From Platynereis dumerilii (lineage: Eukaryota; Annelida; Polychaeta; Phyllodocida; Nereididae), in NCBI GenBank assembly GCA_026936325.1, contig JAPTHN010000075.1:1-64000 (forward strand): DNA of 64,000 nt, given 5' to 3'. Each line of letters starts with the position of its first letter. Position 1 is the first letter of the stretch. Positions 10,776 to 24,000 of the stretch are shown here, piece by piece. Made by a program: the position numbers and the translations under genes. The notes beneath the pieces were generated by a model. It ran no database searches. It was not told the DNA's origin and saw only the letters and a list, made by a program, of their open reading frames with translations.

Positions 10776-11564
10776 AGACTTTCCCAAATACGTCGGACCG
10801 ACGGACATTTCCGATAAATTTACGAGCGGTCTGACTGAATTACGCTCCTGGTCGGACCGTCTGACAGACTCACTAATAATCCAGTCAATAATCAATTGAA
10901 AACCATTCTAATATCGCCCATGCAAACGATCGTCAATGTGTGTCAACACACCAATGAGCAAGTGGTTTCTTTGTTGCAGTTAATTACAGAAGCAGCCTAA
11001 TAATGCTAATTGCAATTCTGGACTTTCTTGAGGCTTGTTTCAACCTCAGTTCCCTTAATTGCCATTGAGAATAGCTCAGAGGGGTGAACTCTGAAGTGTC
11101 AAAGCTGATTGCACTTCGCTGTGATTGTGAACCTTACTCAGGTACTACACATTGACATGCATTAACTGCTATTAGTTCAGGCCTAGCCTATTGTGTAAGC
11201 AAGTTCCAATTTAATATTATGTATTAAACATTAAACTTAACTAAAATTTCCCTTATAACTTCAAAGAAAATATGGGAGTTTTGGATAATATTTCATGAAG
11301 AAAGTAAAACATTATTTTCTGTGAAGAACTGACATTGTTTTTGGCATTTTTCTCTAATAATCATAAGGCCAACATCATTGATAGTTTAAAAAAAAACTAT
11401 CATAAGTCTTCTTTTGGCATTTTGAAAATATTGATCAAATTTCTTCCTTTACGCAATTGATGTTCAGCATCTTTCGGTCCTGGAAAAAGTCTTTCGGTCC
11501 TGCTGAAGTTGGTGGCTAGCAGGACCGAATGTCCTGTGATATCTGACTTGCTTTGGGAAAGTCT
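10776..11564. mobile_element. DNA transposon with 10-bp target duplication (Mutator-like candidate)
   Basis: The ends AGACTTTCCCAAA and TTTGGGAAAGTCT are inverted, and the direct repeat GATGATGCTC flanks both sides (10766-10775 and 11565-11574). A 9-11 bp duplication is usual for Mutator-like elements. Subterminal GGACCGA/TCGGTCC motifs occur near both ends. The 789-bp interior has no transposase, so this is a non-autonomous copy; the superfamily is inferred only from the duplication length. Confidence 0.65.
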
Positions 11565-12020
11565 GATGATGCTCCATCTAGATCTATACTGCCCTGTGAA
11601 ATTGAGTAACCAAAAAACAGTAAGTGGGTTGACCATACCTTCTCAATCCTATTTATAATATCTACCTTCATGCCAATGATGGCAACTAGGTCCACGCATT
11701 CCAGACTAATGCATGGACAGTTTTTAAGCATATTAGGCCTACTCATAAAGAAAGCTGCTAGATTATTATTCAGTAAATAACGGTGTTTCTCTAGTCCTAT
11801 AGGACAGGTTACGTCTAGTTTTATGATCAGTTTTCCGATAGATTGACCTTGATTTTGGGACAAATTCAATTGAATTGTCTCTGGAAAATCCTTGAATTTG
11901 ATTTCAAAAATGCTGCAGACGCCCTATTTAAATATTTTTGTTTAAATATTTTTTATTAAATGTTGTTACAAGTTGACTTCATCTTTTGAAAATCATAAAA
12001 TTTTTTATTTTTTTTTCAGC

Positions 12021-12032
12021 ATGGCTGATTGA
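12021..12032 (+). promoter_or_regulatory. Minimal upstream ORF of the CtIP gene
   Basis: After the acceptor TTTTTTCAG (ends 12019) comes ATG GCT GAT TGA, a three-codon upstream ORF. It is in frame with, and 12 bases before, the main ATG at 12045. The stop shows the main CDS cannot start further upstream in this exon. It may modulate translation; that part is inference. Confidence 0.45.
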
Positions 12033-12044
12033 GCTGGAGCAAAC

Positions 12045-15000
12045 ATGGAGGACATCACGTCTTATTTAAATGACCCTCAACTCTCGGAATACTTGAACGA
12101 GGAGGAGAATGAGAAGCCGCGATCTTCTTCGACCAAGAAACGGTCGTTCCAGGCGGTGGTGAGGGAGGTGGTCATGTGCCACATGCGGGAGGTGGATGGT
12201 GAGAACTTATTAGTTAAAGCTATTATGTCTGCAGATTTAGCATTAAGGCCACACATAATTGATCTTCAGCTTCTCGGATCCTCTCAAGGCACTTTTTCTA
12301 GGGTCGGTTGGTAGGACAAAAAAAAAAGGTTAAAAAAATTTTTTTTATAATGTCAAAAAAAAAATTTATTTATTTTTCCATCGGCAGGAAATCTATTGTG
12401 TTGGCGGGTCCGCGAAGCTAAGAATCAATTATGTGTGGCCTAAATTTTGTTTAATAGGTGCTCAGAACAGTCTTTACGAATTGTAATTGGATGCATGTTA
12501 ACATTTTTTTTAAATAGCCGGAGGTCGGTAGGGTTGGTCTAGTGGACAGTAGTGGTTGCGCACTGGACTGCCAATCTCTGGGTTCAGGGTTCAAATCCAT
12601 TTTTTACCGGGTCACCTGGGCCTATGTTGAACGGCTGCTTCAATCATCCTTCATCCCATTACGGTGTCCTACTGTCCCAATTAGCCTACTAGGTGTCCAT
12701 CTTGAATATACCGAGATATCCATTTTGGTCTGGCTATTGAGTTTGGATCTTTGCAAAGACTGGCTCAAAACACTGCAAAAGAGAGATAAAGAGTTTAATT
12801 TACTTTATTCGAATTGATAAATTTGCTTAATTGTCATTCTTAGCTCAATATATAAAGATGACTTCCTTTAAAAATGTAAATTAGTTAAAGCTCCTATCAG
12901 GGTCCCAGATTCCTGGTCGTCCTATCACCCGAGACGCCCAGATTTTGGGAAGGACACCCAGATTTTGCACCCAGAGCATCTACCCTAGACAAATGGGTTT
13001 GATATGTCAAATTATCATAAATTCACAATGTCAGCAAATCAGAAGGAAGCATGCTAGATCAATTCACAATTTCACAGTCAATTCCTGAACTTAATTTTGA
13101 AGTCTCACCCACAATCTTTGTATTGGCATGATCGTCAAGGAGAGCTGATTCATATCCTGGGTTCATCAATTTCTGTGGGCCCTACGGTTGAGCTTCGGCA
13201 GCCAATGTCCCAAACGTCATTTTTAGCCTGGCTCGCCAGGCTGATTAAGGTGAAATGGTCTGAAAATATTGTCTGTCAACTCTACTGTTCAATAACTATA
13301 GGTTCAATATATCTGTTTTGTGTTTTATTGGTTTGTTAGGGTAGCTAGATGTATGGAAATTACTTTTTTTTTTAAATTTCAAAAATTTTTTTTTTCCCAA
13401 AATTTTTTTTTCCAAAATTTAAAAAAAAAAAAAAAAAAAATTCAACTTTTTTTCAATTACACTATTTTTTTTTTTTTTTTCAAAAAGAGGAAATCAGGCA
13501 ACTTCTCTTTTTCAAATTTAAAAATTTTTTGTGCCAAGATTTACAATTTTTTTTCCTAAATTAAAAAAAAACTTTTTTTTTTTCCCAAATTTTTTTCAAT
13601 TTCGCCATTTTTTTCAAAGGAGGAAATTGGGCAACTTCACGATTTGAAAAAATCTTACACATTCTTTTCGTGGTTATTTGGATATTATTTTGTACATGGA
13701 ACAACTACAATAACAACACTTCACATGCCGCAATTCAGAACTACCTTTCTCTGCCATTTCCAAACCATAACGTAGACTTAACTATTTCACCAGCATTGCT
13801 ACATATTTTGCCGTCATCACTGCCACTTGAGCCAGGCTTTGAATCCGCGGATTCTTGTATTTTCAAACATCGCTACTGCGCATGCGCGACGCTGTGCTTA
13901 ACCTTGAATAAATCACGTGGAGTTGTGCTGATTGGTTGAATCTCAGGAGTAGTTTGCCGTATTCACTGGAAGCTGTGCTGGAGTGAGATTTTGAGAAGGA
14001 CACCCAGATTTTGTACTATGAAACAATTATCTGGGCTTCCACAACGTGCGGAAGGACGCCCAAGAGCTGACAACGAATCTGGGACCCTGGCTCCTATGTC
14101 TGCAGATTTAGTAGCTATCAAAAGAAAGAAGAGTCCTATTTTATTTATTTCAACTGATACATTTTAACATAATTGTTATCTAAACTCACTATATGAAGGT
14201 AATTGTTGAGACATTTATGATTTATTCATGGAGCATGTGGATGCAATGCTTGTAGAGAAAATGTTTAAAATCTTGAATGCTGACTCCAACTTTCTGTTTT
14301 CAGATGTGAAAGAAAATTACAAAAAGGGGATTGACGTTTTGGTGAAACGCTACAAGGCTGTGAAAGAAGAAAAAGTGAAGTAAATATAACAGACTTTTAA
14401 GTTTTATCCATTGTGAACTGTTTAGGACTCTATAATATTATCTGACTTGATTTTTCCAAAATTTTAGAAATTGTCTTGAATAGTGATGGATTCTATCCTA
14501 TTTCAAAAAGAAACAAGGGGTGCTGGGTATTGAGGGAAAGCTTAGTTGGTAGCCTGCTGAGCTACCAATCACTAGGTCCAGGGGTTGATAACCGCTCGTG
14601 GTCACTTTGAGTTATGTTGGACAGCAGTTTCAGTCATCTTTCTCCTCATTGATGTGTCCTCCTGTCATAATTAGCAACTGATTAGCCTACTTACGTAATA
14701 CAAGTGAATAAACAATGATAAATACCGGACATAAAACCCCAATCGTCCATCCGAATAAATGATACCAAATTTAACAATGTAGGAAATATGATAATATATT
14801 TTACCTGGGACTGCACCAAGATGCTGTCTTTGTCAGACATCACCAAAATGTAGGCTTTCCATGATGTCCACCGAAAGAATTTACACATGATAATTGTAAT
14901 TTTAGAAAAAGCAGAGAATCTCCTTTTCTTCAATATTTCGATCTTTATTATTTATTTGACCATCATCAGGCCGGAATATTGAAGAAAATGGGATTCTTTG

Positions 15001-18000
15001 TTTTGGAATTACTTTCGTATTATCTTATGTGTGCTTATTATTAAAATGTTATGGCTGTGTCAGTAATTAATTTGCCATTTCAGGTTGAAGAGTAAAGTTG
15101 ACTTCTGGTCCGAGGAATGCAAGAAACTGCAGTACGAAAATTCCAAACTGCTCAATTTCCTTAAAAGCGGGTAAGTCAGCATATGATGTATGTGTGCATA
15201 AGTGACTATTGAAATATGTTTACATCATGATCTTGTAGAGGTTGGCTGAATAGACCAATTTCGCAGATGATTCTCTCAGTTAACACTAGGGAAAGGTGGT
15301 GCTAGGTGTCAGAATACTTAAATCCAATTGGCTGACAGATTTCCCGCCCTTGCACCAGATTGATCCAGCCAAGGTGGCTCCAAGCTGGAGTATTTTTTAG
15401 TGCATTTTAATGTAACTTTGAGACTTCATAACTTCGTCATTCATTCAGATATAATTGTGAAAGTTATGTTTTTGGATTTAAAGTTGATACATCTCCAATG
15501 TGCGGAAAGCCAATTAAAAATCATTGAATTACAGAAAGTTATTTGGGGCTATGTTTAGGCCATTCAGTGAAATAGGTCTATTGGAATCAAAAATTGTAGT
15601 TGATTAAATAGTTGATAAATTGTAGGCTAGTTGATGGGTTCAAGAGCTCATGAGGAATCTAGTTTTTGTTCTCGGAAATGTTTGTAGCTAAACTTTCTAG
15701 AAGATTATTTGTTTTGTGAGTTTGCTGATACCTCACTTAAAATTGCAACTCTTCATGACCTAATGCCAATTGTTGGAATTATATTTTCTTGAAACAGAAA
15801 GCAATTAACTATTCATGCAGTCATATAAATGTTTGTCATCTGGGTTTTTATCCGATTATAAACTGGTGATTGGTTGGTTTCCCAATGATATAATTGGTGT
15901 GCAAAATGTATTGGACTCCGACCAGTGATGTCTTGATGCGAGACTAAAAAAAAAGGAAATGGTAGAAGAAAAATTCCCTGTTTGGAAAAATCAGGGAGTT
16001 TGAAATTGGACTCAAAATTCAGGCAATTTTGTTGTACCTGTGATAGTGCTTAAAAAAGTCCTCTTATTTCAGCCAAGACCGGGAATAGTAATTTTGGCCA
16101 ATTTCGGTAAAACAGCAATTGATGTAACCTGGATTAGATTTTGGGCTTCCTCCAGGAAAGGATTAAAGGATCACTTCAATCTTTTTCAAACTTTGATATG
16201 TGGTTCATTTTTCCGAGAAAATAAGAGTGGTACCATTCATTTGACAGTGAGATCAATATTGGAGGAGTTATTAAGCTTCAAAGTCGGCACTATTTGGTGT
16301 ATCTACGCACTCTGGGAAGTGCACAAATATCATTGACGTCATAATAGATGACGTCACCATTGCAACAATGCAATGACGTCACATAAGCAGATCAGCCAGG
16401 CACGCTGCAGACTGTGCAGTCTGCACAAAGAGGTCTGCAGGAGAGAATCACTGCTTGGACTTTGCACAAAGGCTGTCATGGATGATTGCTAAATATTCTG
16501 TGAAGACTGCTGGAACATGTAGTGGTCCTGCACAGTGGCCCTGCTAAACCAGGCCATGCTTTATTAAAAGTGAGGTGTATTTTTAACTGCACTCTAAAAA
16601 ATTTCAGACAAAATTGGTTTTTAGATTCAAAATGTTTTTTTGAAAAACCAAATTTCAATGCAAAAAACCAACATGTTCCAACATTTTTTAGAGTGTGTAC
16701 TAAAATAGGCTGTCAGCAGCCTCATTTTTTTTGCAGGGAACCGTTCGAGGATGTGAGAAATGAAAAAAAAAGTAGTATTTCACAATGAGTTAAACATTTT
16801 GCATAGCTCATGACTGGTCTTCAAGCTAGAGTTGATTCTATTATTACAAGATTATATTTTGAGTAATCAACACTTAAATTTTAAAGTAGTAAACCATAAA
16901 TCTGTGGGGCATATTATTCTTGTTGTCAACTTATTATAAATACACAAGGCAGCATTGAATTTTTTTCAGTTCGGTTTTCTACTTTATTATTCTCTGCTAC
17001 ATTGTAGCATGTTACATTTGCTAAATGCAAACAAATGGCGCCAACTGCAGTTGGCCTACAGTCATTGCAGTGGGAGGAGCTAAGATTTATTGACAGGGCC
17101 ATGCAGTACAAGGCTCCACCCACAACCTGTGACAAATGGGTGATTGGTCGCAGCTGAGCTCATGGATGTCAGTTGCAACTGCTATTTTTCAGTTCGCATG
17201 CAAGATGAGACACTGTATTAACACGATTTTTTTTGTTTTACTTGAAATATGGATATTTAATATTGGTGCCAGCATGGGTGTTAAAAAAAAGTCAATACAA
17301 AGTACTTGCTCAGTTTGGTGGGGCAAATACTGAATAGACCCAGGAGTCAGTTGAATAAAGGTCAGATGAATTTCATTTTCAACTCAGTCAGTCACATTAG
17401 GATCAACTGGTCACTTGGGTGTTTTGCCTCTGTCAGAACTTTGGAATAATTATTGGTCTGAAGGGACTTAACTACGATCTTGGGGCGAGACAATTGTTTC
17501 AAAAACGTGGCAAAATCGCCGAAAATCTATAAAATTTAAAGTTACCCTGAATTATAGGTCAGGCTTCAACCAAAAAATTTTCTATTTTTTATATTATCTT
17601 ACATGGATTGGTATAACTACTTAGTCTATAAAGTTTGTTTGATGTAGGATAATTTTTTCTACCTCTTATGACCCTCCAAGTGCCCTAAATGGCCCCTAGA
17701 TTTATTTCGGGTACGCACGGAAAAAATAGCTAGTCTTGAGTGCAGTCAACTTTGTGACGTCATCACCATTGTTAGAATTAGTTATATTATATCTATATAT
17801 TTTTAACAATGGTCATTGTGACGTCATTGGCAATGTCGTGACTGATCCAGGGAGGAATTCTCAATAAATGTAAATGAAATAGCTGAATCCTTTTTTCCAA
17901 AGAATAAATCAAAAGAAAACAGATAATAAAATAGTAAGAAATATTCTTAAACATAACTTTAAGCCATTATACATATAAAATTGCAAATATTACTGCAAGA

Positions 18001-21000
18001 TTTTTATGGTTCGGGGTAACTTTAAGATCAAATCAAATTTTTATGCCACAGCCAGACAAAATCTACTCAATGCATTGTTATGAAACTTGTTTCTCTCCAC
18101 TCCACTCACTCTGCTCTCCACTCCCTCTGCTCTCCACTCCCTCTGCCCTCCCTCTCCTCTGCTCTCCCTTTCCTCTGCTCTCCAATCCCTCTACTCTCAT
18201 TCCCTCTGCTCTCCCCTTCCCAGACCTCCACTCTCTCTGCATTCTGCACTCTCGACTCCCTCCCTCTCCACTCTCCACTCCCTGCTCTCCACTCCCTCTG
18301 CTCTACCCTCAGTTGATCCGCAACAGGTTGTGCAATGGTATTGATATGCAGTGCTCTGCAGAGTTATGCAAGGCAATGCAGTAAAAGGCATGCAAACTTG
18401 TATACCCACGTAGTGAAGGCCACGCATGTCTGCAGAGACCCTGGTATTGTACATTTTGTTGCACAAGCTTGCAAAGCCAATACGGATCCAATGCCTTCCT
18501 TTGCATGCAGGAATAAAACGTAGACTTAAATATTGCGTTCAAATTAAACATGTTTAATTTGCAGGTCTGCAAACATAGGCGTATGGGAGGGGGGGGGGGC
18601 AGGGGGGGCGGTCGCCCCCCCCCCCAAAAAGTTTGGGAAGCAGTAAGATTCGGGCAAGCCAGCATAAAAAATTTGGGCAGATGGCTAGGTAAAAAGTACT
18701 AAAAACTATTGAATATTTGTGATTTTCAGGCAATGTCATTTGAAATGGTATTAATTAATTATTTTTGATCTCGAAATTCGGGCAAATGTCGCTCGCCTCC
18801 CCCCCCCCCAAAAAATTGCGCGTCCCGTACGCCTATGTCTGCAAAGTCAGTGCATATGACAGCTCAGTGCTCATGTCTGCAATGTCAGATTATATAATCG
18901 GGGGGGGGGCTTGTTACATAGGGGTCAAGGAACAATCTGAAAAATTCTCTTGTGCCATGCAAACTTATGCACCAATACGCAAGCAATCACATCAGTAGGC
19001 AACTTTAGGCTATCTGCGTATTTTGACTGCATAAGGCTTCCTCACTTCTCATAACACTAAAAAAATAACGTGCAAGCACTTTAACAGCTGCTTGTAGATA
19101 GACTACCTATCTGCCCATCTATTTATCTGTCTATCTAATCTAATAATTTACATTTGTCTATCTCCCATCCTTCCGTCTGTTTTATTATAAAAGTTTTATA
19201 GCTGTTTAACAAATGAATGAATTTGTAAACAATCCCCCTGCTGCTGCTATCTGTCTAAATAAAAATTTTCATGTCACAGAAGTTTACCAAAAGTTGATGG
19301 AAGCAAGATAAAATTATATTGAGACTGTATGCTAAGTTTCAAGGCGATATGTGAAATAGTGCGACTTCCAATATGGTCAGAGTCTTAATGAAAATCCCTC
19401 CTGTAATACAGGCTGCAAGCAGCTGTAAAAACCCAATCAAATGCAATGATACAGAATGAAATTGAGGCAAATGTAGGTGCAAAAATGACTATGATTTAAC
19501 AGTAATAAATACTTGAAGTTGACATTCGTCAAAAGTAACTGTGAATTTGTTGATAGTTAAATAATTTGTTGATTAAATTAAGTATTCACTGCACTGTGAT
19601 CACTGCTTAAAACGCAACTAGGCTGATAAAATTAATATAGGCCTACATCTGATCTTGCAGATAGATCAGGCTAAATTGGCTTGAGACGAAGTTCTGAATC
19701 TGAACTCACTGCAAACACGCCTGTGGACACGTGGAACACACACTGTATCACAAATGAGTGTTCTTCAAAATGTTATTTCGTGGTCCAGGGGGGGGGGGCG
19801 TTCCCCGGGGCGGGGGGGCTCAGTGGTCCTGGGGAGCGGGGCTGCCCCCCCCCCCCCCCAATTCGCCACTTGTTTTAACCAACTGTTTACATGATTATTT
19901 TGCTGTCGATTTTCCAGCATAGTTGATATATATTCAGCATTAAAATTGTTAAACTGTTTATTACTTCTTCAAATACAGGTAACAACCAACAATGTTTAGT
20001 GGGCAAATCTATGATGTTTACATTTCCTGCCCCAACAATTTCGCTCACAATTTAATCGTTTTTTGTTTTCGTTGAAAAAAAAAAAGGCACTATGCCACAC
20101 ACTTTGGTGCAATCACGCGGTGACCACCTTCTAGTCAGAAGGCCCGGTAGTCAGAAGGCCCGGTAGTCAGAAGGCCCATAAGTCAGAAAAAAAAAAAGAA
20201 GGCCCACAAGTCAGAAGGCTCTCTTGTCAGAAGGCCCACTAGTCAGTCAGAGGGCCAACTAGTCCAGAAGGTCCACTTGTCAGAAAATAAAGTGTGTAAA
20301 AATCTAGCAAATATATAATTTATTTTCTGACTTGTGGGTTTTCTGACTAGCGGGCCTTCTGATTCTGACTAATGGCCTTCTGATGATAGGGCTCACGCAA
20401 GTCATGAATTCACTTGTATACATGTAAGTACTGTACCTTGGAACGCACACAGTGTGCAGAATTTATAGGCCTAGCATAGGCCCTAATACATTATTTTAAA
20501 AAATCTGATAAACTGAATAATAAACTTTGAAACATTTTTTCATGAACTGCATTCGTGGAAAATGTATAAATGCAACAAGCAAGAAATTCCAAGGATACTT
20601 TTTACAGTTTTTAATGGGCCTAATATTATACGTGTAACTTTAGCCTTTTATGCAAGTTGACCTATATTTTGATTTTGCACTTAAGAGTCATAATTTAAAT
20701 TGTTACATTTTAAGTAGCAATCAAGAAACTTGATCGTGTCCTTGTTGATCAGGTGCAAAATAGTTATGATGTAAGTAAAAACGTCTGGGTTTTGTTGATA
20801 GGTGCCTGGACAAATGTAACAATTTGACAAATTAATGTGTGACGTCAGGAAAACGAATGCTTGTCAATCAGTTTGATTTTTCAGTCGGAGGGTTCTGACT
20901 TGAAAAATGATTTTGTTTACTTTACATTCACTTTGGAGATTACCATGGGTTTGCTGTCATTTGCATCTTCTCGCTGTTTGGGGTAAGGGAAACTTATATA

Positions 21001-24000
21001 TTTACAGAGACTTTGTCAAAGATATTTTATACAGAAGTGAAAAATGCAACAGCGCCTGCTGGAACTCTGGAAGACTGCATTTTCATGATTGTTGATTATG
21101 CATGTAGGCCTATGGTATCATAAAAATTGTTCCTCGGCTATACCGCCGTCAGTGTGTGCATAATGTAGGGTCTACAAGAGTCAAGATAACAACAACTGCA
21201 GTGTGCATCAGTCACGTAATATTAGGCCTATACTAGGCCACGGGTCGCTGAGGGCCACTGCAAGTGTCAATCACTGAAATAGCCTGACTGATAACCAATC
21301 AATTTCACTCAAGAGTCGGATTAGTGCACACGTGTGTCTCAGGGATTAGCCTCATTGTGATTCTCAAAACGTGCACAATTTTTCGTGACGTCACTGGTCC
21401 CGGTGTACAATATGGCAGCGTCCGTGACGCAATCTTTCCTCCGCCGAACTATTTTTAAAAAAGGTTAAAGTGATCCTTTAATAGTTTTGCATGTTGCGCA
21501 TATATAAAATTTAGCATTTTCCTTTGAAATTTCAGATTATGTAACAAATGTGAATCCCAGATGACAAACGCTTGGGGGAATCATGAATTCTACAAACCGG
21601 CTGCCCAACCACGATCTGCTGAAAAATCATCAAAAGGTAAATAATCATTTGACAAGAACAATATTAGTATATTTTGTTAGATATGCTCCATAGATTTGTT
21701 TAGAAATTTAAAATAGATTTGATTGAATTTATCAAACTCCTCCATATTTGCAAACAATATCAACTAATCTTTAATTTTTTACAAAATTAGGACAGCATGG
21801 TTCTTTCCATTATATGCAGTCTAAGCCATTATCCGTCCATGAACATGGTTTTCATCTCCAATCTCATTTATTCAATAGTGCAAGAAACAATCTCTCAGAA
21901 TTGTTTATTACTTAATCATGAATGAAATAAAAGTTCTAAGTTTTGGAAAATTAGAACACATGTATACATATTTCTATTGCTACCTGGTCTGACCTCTAGG
22001 AGCTACGCATGCACGGAAATTGGCAAGTGTCAGTTCCCATCTGGGACAGGACGAAATATTGCATAACTGATTAATATTAAAATTGGTCCAATTAAATAGT
22101 TTTTCATAAATTGACATTTCTGTAAATATTATATCCCTATTTTTCACACGTCAATAAATCAGGAGCAGACAAGTCGTCAGACGAAGCTGACAACTCCATA
22201 AATGAAGGTCATGTGACTACTGATGGTCACATGACTACCAGCGATGGACATGCCAGTGATGACACCAGTCCTGCCGGGGGGTCCAAAAGTCGCAAGCTAA
22301 AATTAAATCGAAATCAGAAAAGATGTCGTTATGCTGCGGTGAGTATTCGGCGAACGTTAAAACGTCTTTTTTTAGTTAAGTTACGATCAGCAAAATGAAT
22401 AACAAAATAGTATCTGCCTATGTAATTTAGGGCTATTCCATTTAAAAACCTAGGGGTGGTGTGGTCAGGTTACATTTTTGACCCCCCTCATGCATCTAAA
22501 GTGAATTATTTTCGAACCCCCCATGCATTAAATGCAAATTTTTTACCCACCCCACATGCATCAAATAAACATTTTATTATTACAATGCGTAAGCCTTCAA
22601 GGAGTGATAATGCACCCCCGTACATATAAAGCGATTTCTTTTGCATCCCACCATACATCTGAAGCGAATTTCCGCCAATCCCTACATCCATCTTACGAAA
22701 AATAAATCAACCTGACCACCCCCTCCCTGGTTAGCCGAGGCAGTACTGCCTCAGGCTATTGTCGAAGTGCATGACCTACATGGCCAAAACTTGCATTTGC
22801 CCACACGGCTGGATACAATCTTTGTCTTAGCACAACTCATCGCATGTCACACCTGCTGCTGTCAAACTATACATGTTGCTTTATTTCTGCCTAAATTCGG
22901 GAATGACAGAAGTTCAGTCATGTGCATTTCTTAAATCCACACGAAACAATGCTTTTCGTCACCTGGAAAAATAATGCTAACCTCCTGCTCTCCGACATGT
23001 TTTGATCTGAGCTATAAGTAGGCCATATGTTTTCTACTAAAAGGGGTATTTTAAGTGTGACCCAAGCTGTCATCATGTGTCACCAGGCGTAAATTGTGAG
23101 AATTGGTCCTTCTTGATGTAGACCTACCTCTGGAATTTATCATCAAATCCTGTTCTTTTTTACTTTTCTGTACTTTCTTATCAGGAGAGTGGACAGGGAG
23201 GGGGGGGGGCAATATGAGGGAAGTGGTATGTAGGCTGCTGGAGGGTAATTGGCATGTTTACCACGGCTGGATCAGATTCCTTTGTCCTAGCACAACTTAG
23301 TCTGTGTGGCATGTCTACCCTGCACACTGCACATATACCTTTATTTATACCTATATTACTTCATTATTGATAATGGATATCATCAGTACCTCAGGCACAG
23401 GTATGCAATCTCCGAGCGCTTATTCTACTTTCTTTATATATGAACAAACTGAACTATGCCTCCAAGACTTTCTCAGCTGATTACAAAGGTACATAAATAC
23501 AATTCATGGCAATTCAAGTCCATTCTACTTAATGACATGACATATCTTATTTTTCTTCACACATAATTGGTCACTTGAACCATTCTGTCTTGTGGACTTT
23601 CTTTTGTAAAGCAACCATTTTCGTAACAAAGTCATTTGTCTGCATATAGCCGAGGGTTTACGTGCTTGCACGGTATTTTTTTTAAATGGAATAGCCCTTA
23701 TTGAAAATTTCAGTTTGTGCTTTGACATGAAATGCAATTTACCGTAATTCCTAGAATAGAAGCCTGGTCTCAAATAGAAGCCTGTCTAGCTTATAGGCCA
23801 CTATATACAGCCGTTATTGATTGCCTTGCATGCTTCCATGGTGTTTCTGTACAAGGTTTACTTGAGTGCATAGCACTAGCTATCCTTGCATACCCAGATG
23901 TTTGTTGATTGCTAGAGCTCTTGTTTAAACGCTGATCTCAAATAGATGCCTGCCCGTTATATTAACGCTGGTGTAATAAACCCCTGTAAAACAATAAGCT

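Noticed and set aside
18043-18466. Several frames on both strands around 18.1-18.4 kb
   Set aside because: Low-complexity polypyrimidine tract keeps all frames open; no domain.
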